Source: Amphiura filiformis (lineage: Eukaryota; Echinodermata; Ophiuroidea; Amphilepidida; Amphiuridae). From it: DNA of 64,000 nucleotides. The stretch is from the NCBI RefSeq assembly GCF_039555335.1, contig NC_092636.1:56041706-56105705 (forward strand), written 5' to 3'. Below, piece by piece: positions 58,611-64,000 of this stretch; position 1 is the stretch's first letter, and each line of letters opens with the position of its first letter. The notes below the pieces were generated by a model. The model saw only the letters and a list, made by a program, of their open reading frames with translations, searched no databases and was not told the DNA's origin. The translations under genes were made by a program, and so were the position numbers.

Positions 58611-59957
58611 CAGGGTTGCCAAAACTTTTTAGCCCAAGTCGCGGGTATTAGCCGTGAAATGTCGTCCAAATAGCCTAAAAATCGCACAAACTTTTAAAGT
58701 CGATTTAGAGGGAGTTATACACCCCGTTTTATTTTGAAATTTTTGAAAATGCTGAAATAAATTCTTAAAAAACAACAAAAACTGAAAAAAAAATAAAAAA
58801 AACAAAAAAAAGCTGAAGAAAAATTTAAAGTCGATTTGAGGGGTTCTACACCCCCTTTATTTTGGTATTTTTGGGAAAAGCTGAAATAAATGATAAAAAA
58901 AATAACAAAACATGAAAAACGTTTAAAAGAAAAATTAAAAGACGCCTCAGGGGGGTTCTACACCCCTTTCTTTCTATTTTTTAATGCTGAAATAAATTAT
59001 AAAAAAAACTAACAAAAGCTGATTTTTTGTTATAGGCCTAGGCCTACTGTAAGGAAAATTTATTTGTGAATTTTGTGGAAATATTGAAATAAATTATAAA
59101 CTAACAAAATTGAAAAAAAAAAGAATGTTTAAACTGCAAATTGAAATAATGAAAACTAACAAACATTTTCAAAAATGTAAGAAAAAAATAAACTGCAAGG
59201 CAAATAAAATGTTGACTTTTGAAGGGGTTCTGCACTATCTTTTTAATTGTTGGGAAATGCTGAAACATTATAAACAAACGAACAAAAATTATTTTAAAAA
59301 ATGCCAGGGGTGGATAAGCCTACACAAATTTGCCTTCAGCTGAGTGATTACTACATTAGCATGTACTATTTTTAATCAAATTCAAAACGGCCGGTATACT
59401 TTTGATCATCATGCCGTTTCAAAAGAAAATGTGCGGTAGGTGTTTAGGCCTACACATTTTTATTTCAAAAGAACCGCCAACGAAAAAAAAAAACTTATGT
59501 TGAAGTAGAAACTTGGCACCCCGCTGACACTAAGAAGCTGCTTAAGTCGTCTTAAACCACTTGTGAGTATTTAGATGGGAATATTCTAAGGATAATCCCT
59601 CAGCTCAAGTGGTCTTTAGCAACAACATGTGATGCGATTAACCAGCCCCCCCTCCCTATGCGTCCCATTGCATTGTCATGGGAAGCACACTGACCAGAGT
59701 GTTTTGTAACTTTTGCTTATTGAATTAGTTGTTTGGTGCTTTTGTTAATGACCATTGAAAGAATTGGCAATCATGATCAAAAAATAAGTTATGAAGTCGG
59801 CTTTGTCACAAATCGCCCAACATTTAATAAATTTCATGCTGGTGAGATTTTCAAAGTAGCTCAAATGTCGCGAAATCGCTGGAGCACTTTCTTTGTCGCT
59901 GGACGGAAGTTGAAAATCGCCCAATTGGGCGCCGAAATCGCGGGTTTGGCAACCCTG
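58611..59957. mobile_element. 1.35-kb non-autonomous hAT element with 8-bp duplication
   Basis: Ends CAGGGTTGCCAAAACTTTTT and GGGTTTGGCAACCCTG, with GTGACAGT directly outside each (58603-58610 and 59958-59965). The interior contains four diverged copies of a block with TTCTACACCCC and GAAATAAAT...AAAAA...AACAAAA (58690-59100). No transposase is present; the 77-residue frame at 59110-59343 is lysine-rich low complexity. It lies inside gene B's intron. Confidence 0.85.
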
Positions 59958-60004
59958 GTGACAGTGTATTGATTGAATACCATGACTGTGGCCTTGCAAA
60001 TTCC

Positions 60005-60445
60005 CAGTGTTGCCAAAACTTTTCAGTGTCAAGGCGCGGCGCATTGACTCGCCAGGCCGCGGTAAAGGATTCTCAAGTAGCCCAATTTTTAAGCTTCAAA
60101 AAGCGCCTAATACGGATATTTGGGCGGATTTACCCGAATTTAGAACATAAAACACCAAATTGGGCGGAAAAGCACTTGACTTTGAAACTTCCGGTACTTA
60201 CTGGGAAGTTACTGACCGATCAATAAATGGTCACAAAACCCATTGTAATTTCAATTTGGAGCTTCAAAGACTCAAAACCTTTATAAATCGGCTAAATTGA
60301 AAGGAAAATACATCAAATTAGTGCATGCCTGAGACTGGCAAAAGTAGCCCAATTTTAGACAAGTAGCGGCATGCTTTTTTGAGTAGCGGCAAGTGATCGC
60401 CAAGTAGCCCAATTGTGCGCCTAAGGCGCGGCGTTGGCATCACTG
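60005..60445. mobile_element. 441-bp hAT element with 8-bp duplication
   Basis: Ends CAGTGTTGCCAAAACTTTTC and GGCGTTGGCATCACTG. CAAATTCC lies directly outside both ends (59997-60004 and 60446-60453). The first bases resemble those of the neighbouring 1.35-kb element (GTTGCCAAAACTTTT), so the two are related families. Interior words AAGTAGCCCAATT repeat several times. Confidence 0.85.
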
Positions 60446-60453
60446 CAAATTCC

Positions 60454-61980
60454 TGATGCCAAATAGAAAAGAAATTCAATTCTGCAATTAATCAATAAAA
60501 TCAGGAGACAAGGTTGTGTGAAGCAAAATAATTTCACACCCTAAACAGTAAGGATAAAACAACACAAATTTTATTTTTAAGGTAGTAACTACATTCTACA
60601 ACCCCTGATCAATTTTGTGATTAATTTTGCATTTTTCTCAAAAAATAACTGCACACTGGTAACAAAAGTTATAATGTATATTATAGGGGCAAAGAATCCA
60701 ATTACGTCACTGAAATTCCATTGATTCAAGACAAGTGGTTCATTTATATTTAGAAATGAAATACATTCTAGCTGTACATTTGTACCTCTTATCATAAATG
60801 TGATGTGATACGTGATCAAACAAAATGAGTCGGATGTCGGGAATATTGATTTTGTGATATAGCCAATAAAATAGTACTCAACATCCTTTTATTGTTATGA
60901 ACAACACTAAAATGACCATATCTCTGGAACCATAAGTCTATAAGGGTGAAGTACCACCTTAAAGTGCAGCTCAATTTTGATATTGCAATATTGGCAAAAA
61001 TATTAGGTAACAGTAAACAGAAAAAGGAATGAAAAAAAAAAATCCACCCCCATGCTTCACCTCTTTGCATATATTCAAAGAAGGAAAAGAATGAGATTAA
61101 TGCAGAGAAACTTACAAATTCATTTTCAAAATTGTTTTATTTTTATTATTATTTAATATAATTGTATGGTTGAAGAAATCTTGAATTATAATTTACACAC
61201 GTAAACATAAAAGTATGACCGTGATACATGCTGCTTGGTATTTAGAGTACTACACTGTGCACCTTCAATAGGTTAATCTGTGTGCCATTGATAGCAGATC
61301 TGTTTACTACATGTACCTGACTAGAAAACTTGTGAGGTATGTACATGTGTGCAAGATGTACAATATACACAAGGTTCATCAACCTTTCTGAGTCAAGCAC
61401 CTTATATACTATGATGCTTACGGTGATAAAAAAACAACAACAACACTGTTGTATAGGCCTAACCGACGTGTTAGGGATAATCACTCAACAACAACAAATT
61501 ATTTATTACTTTACCTGTATTTATGTACAAGTAAAATCAGCTGTTTTTGACTGAAGTGGATTGAATCAGACTAAAAATGTTTTGGAAAAAATGATATTGC
61601 AAATATTTTTCAGAATTTTAAATTTTTTTTCAAGCTGTCTGTGATTTTTAGGGTCATTTAACTTCTTTCAGAAAAAACCTGACCCCACTTTGAAAGTCTG
61701 TGCTCGTGTATTACAGGGTTGTTGTTTTTTGTACTTCTAAAGGTTATTTTCGCCCTTTTGTTACCATTATTATTTTTTGAGAAAAATGCAAAAATAGTCC
61801 AAATTTATCAAGGGCTGTAGTACCACCTTATGGTACCTGTATATATATATTGTTTTTATTTATTTATTTCTAGGATGTTCTTTGAAACTTTTTGTTTACT
61901 AATTTTATGTATTTATTTATTTATTTATTTATTTCCATGTATGCTAATTACCTTTTCAAACTCTTTTATTTGAATTGTAG
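60454..61980. other. Gene B intron DNA; simple repeats
   Basis: No exon is supported. A TTTA tetranucleotide repeat lies at about 61857-61935. The stretch ends in the polypyrimidine-poor but usable acceptor CTTTTATTTGAATTGTAG at 61980. Confidence 0.4.
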
Positions 61981-62107
61981 CCCTACGGAACACGATACAG
62001 GCTGGTCATTACCGTACTCCCGCAGCTACTCCCCAAAGCAACCACCAGGATAATGAAAATTCACTACTGCCTACATCTTTAATTATCCATAACCATGGTT
62101 TTAATAG
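61981..62107 (+). CDS. Gene B, internal coding exon
   Basis: Acceptor TTGAATTGTAG ends at 61980, and the donor is AATAG|GTAAGT, an excellent match (GT at 62108). Only the frame starting with a 2-base split codon is open throughout: CC, then 41 codons (LRNTIQAGHYRTP... LIIHNHGFN), then AG. Entering in phase 1 fits both candidate first exons. Leaving in phase 2 fits the next exon (AG|T = Ser). The product is not recognised: polar, Asn/His/Gln/Thr-rich, no membrane segment. Support is from two matched splice sites and frame continuity, not homology. Confidence 0.6.
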
Positions 62108-62562
62108 GTAAGTTAGCAAATAAGTTTAGGCCCAGTTTCCTCTGTTCCTGATATACAAATTGCAAACTTATGTGAGCTTGCAGCGTGAAACCTGCATCAT
62201 CAATTAGCTCAGGCTGGTTATTACTGGCTATGGATACTTGACTGGTAAGAATGCCATGGCTCTAAACTAGAGCTAATAAGACCAAGAAAAAAAATATTGT
62301 TGTGTTGCCCTGTATGAAAAAATAACTAAATTGGTAGGGTCTGATGTAAGGAAAATAGAGCTGAGCCACACACAAAAAAAACCAGGCTAGCCATCACTTC
62401 TCCCACAGGACAATGGTAATTCACTATTATTTTTTAGTTTTAACAGGGAAGGGAAGATCATTTAAGATAAGATAAGATAAGAAGATCAATAAGATCATAT
62501 TTTCCATTTCCATTCATTCTAAGCATAATTCCTATACACTAATCATGATATGCAGGGTACAA

Positions 62563-62742
62563 CAGAGTCAGAAATTCAGAGAGAATCCGAGGATTCCATT
62601 CTCGCAAAGATTCTCGACAACAAAATTGCAAGAATCTAAATGGATTTCAGTTTATCATACAAAGTTATATGGCGAGAATTCGTTGATACCACTGGGAGAA
62701 TCCAAAAGGATTCTCGCACTTGGTTGCGAATTTCTGACTCTG
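62563..62742. mobile_element. 180-bp MITE with CAGAGTCAGAAATTC ends
   Basis: CAGAGTCAGAAATTC (62563-62577) and GAATTTCTGACTCTG (62728-62742) are perfect inverted ends. The interior repeats GAGAATCC and GGATTCTCG words. CAG...CTG ends suggest hAT, but the flanking 8 bases do not match. It lies in gene B's intron. Confidence 0.6.
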
Positions 62743-63418
62743 TGCAAAATGTCTTTTATGTTATGCGGAAATACCTTAAGGTAATACACTATTTTAAAGT
62801 GTTGCGATTTGGTAGTTCACAACATCTTGCGAATGGTAATGAGCTTTGGCAAAAATTACATTGCTCATTTCCTTGTGAGCGTGTAGAAGAATTCAAATAT
62901 CACATAAATAATTTTGTAGGTCCTGTGGTTCTTGAGTTATGTTGTAAAGAGGGCTGAAACAACAACACTTTTGTAAAATGTACATAACTCATTAACAACA
63001 ATAAATTAAGCAAGTTTTCAAATTATATAGGTTGTAGAATGAACTTTTGCAAAACATCAATGTGTTATTTGCCAATAATTTATTGATCTAGAGACTGAAA
63101 ATCGATTTTTATAGTTGCTTCGACCAACAACACCTCGTCTACCCTTAAAGGTTTGCCTAATAGATCACATGGTCTCCTTTGCCTTATGGTAAATTTTACA
63201 TACAAATAGAGCTCTCCATCTTCTGGAAATGGCAACAAGCATTAAGGGTCTGTGCCCTTGTTTGTTGGTGGGATTTTTACGTCAGGGAACTTTTAATTTA
63301 CAATTCTAGTTGTGTCAAGGGAGCCCATGCACCATTAGATAAAGGTTTTTAGTATTAACCTTTTGATTGGTTGGATGATTCTAATTGTCTAGTTCTTTCT
63401 TTTTTCATGTGCTACTAG

Positions 63419-63551
63419 TATTCATACAAGTAGCATCACAGATAGTCACCATAGGGGAAGTACACAACAAGATGATTGGAAAAGTACTAGGAAGCATGAT
63501 TATTGGCACTCCTTCAGAGGGACACACAACCATTTTGAAGCTGTGGGATGG
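63419..63551 (+). CDS. Gene B, coding exon continuing beyond the window
   Basis: Acceptor TTCATGTGCTACTAG ends at 63418. One base completes the serine codon, then 44 codons (IHTSSITDSHHRG..., RKHDYWHSFRGTHNHFEAVGW). The donor is GATGG|GTAAGT (GT at 63552), leaving in phase 0. The C-terminal part is Trp/His/Tyr-rich and looks conserved. The next exon is beyond the right edge, so the protein has at least 97-110 residues here and is incomplete. No domain is recognised. Confidence 0.6.
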
Positions 63552-64000
63552 GTAAGTTAGAACAGGTGGAATTAATTCTGGGTTTTTTTATACTGTAAAA
63601 GGATCCATTTGGATTGTAGTGACAAACTTGCTGATTTGTGATACCCACTTACTGTTAAACATCACAATAGAATCTGTGAAGTCTCTACATGATTCACTGT
63701 ACTGGCAGAGATAATGGCATAAACAGCTTTTCATCACAAACTAGTCCATAACGTCCCCCTCTAGGGCCCCCTTGGAGATCAGTACTAGTTACTGAAGGGG
63801 CTACCCTGGTTAAAGAAAGATTAAATAAATAAATAAAATATACTCATTATCAATGATATATTTACGGGAGAAGATGGTCATCATGATCATAAGTGTAATC
63901 CTGCAGCACATGGCCATTTCAATATTTCCAATCAGAGAATTAAAAAATGCAATTAAAAAAAATGAGAAATAAAGACACCTGTCAGTCACTTGAAATGAAA
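63552..64000. other. Gene B intron with a LINE-type 3' tail
   Basis: GAAGGGGCTACCCTGGTTAA followed by AGATTAAATAAATAAATAAA at about 63796-63837 resembles the 3' end and short-repeat tail of non-LTR retrotransposons. The upstream extent cannot be fixed; CCCCCTTGGAGATCAG at 63769-63784 may belong to it. Confidence 0.4.

Noticed and set aside
59110..59343. 77-residue lysine-rich ORF
   Set aside because: AT-rich interior of a non-autonomous hAT element; low complexity.

Overview
This is a eukaryotic, AT-rich, intron-rich, transposon-dense stretch of nuclear DNA. I see no operons, no ribosome-binding sites and no long uninterrupted genes. The repeat style fits a marine invertebrate deuterostome (echinoderm, hemichordate or amphioxus type): many short TIR elements, recurrent AGGCCTA and ACATGTA words, tRNA-derived SINEs and hAT miniatures. 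The species assignment is inference.

Two host genes can be supported, both on the + strand. Gene A (about 29.7-33.4 kb) encodes a short F-box protein of about 250 aa. It has one 5' coding exon, followed by two paralogous 3' terminal exons. Each terminal exon has its own acceptor in the correct phase and its own stop, so the locus looks able to make two F-box proteins with different substrate-binding ends. Gene B is partial and runs off the right edge. It has coding exons at 61981-62107 and 63419-63551, and two candidate first coding exons (41712-41781 and 58271-58301) that both end in phase 1 and join in frame. If the distal first exon is real, its roughly 20 kb intron contains most of the remarkable DNA in the window.

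Layout: 1-0.5 kb, tRNA-derived SINE pair; 2.2-5.6 kb, SINE tail, TIR elements and a 1.9 kb TIR element with an iterated 11-base motif; 6.5-7.3 kb, mobile-type repeat carrying eight DR1 nuclear-receptor-like motifs; 9.3-15.8 kb, several miniature TIR elements and a second copy of the 1.9 kb element; 16.1-17.9 kb, GACGCC minisatellite and a Helitron-like element; 18.8-20.6 kb, TIR elements and a long hairpin; 20.95-21.4 kb, possible promoter and non-coding exon; 22.8 kb, small hAT; 26.1-28.2 kb, inverted arms and a TTAA foldback element; 29.7-33.4 kb, gene A; 34-41 kb, SINE, TIR and hAT miniatures; 41.9-42.9 kb, broken virus-like ORFs; 43.5-56.7 kb, a 13.2 kb tandem array of about 34-bp units with higher-order repeats; 56.7-60.5 kb, a hairpin element and three hAT elements with exact 8-bp target duplications; 58.3-63.6 kb, gene B exons.

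The most unusual items are the satellite, each unit of which holds two GATA-type sites in inverted orientation, the paired terminal exons of the F-box gene, and the divergent virus-like ORF remnant. I found no convincing new enzyme system or defence locus. All calls are by eye, without database searches.
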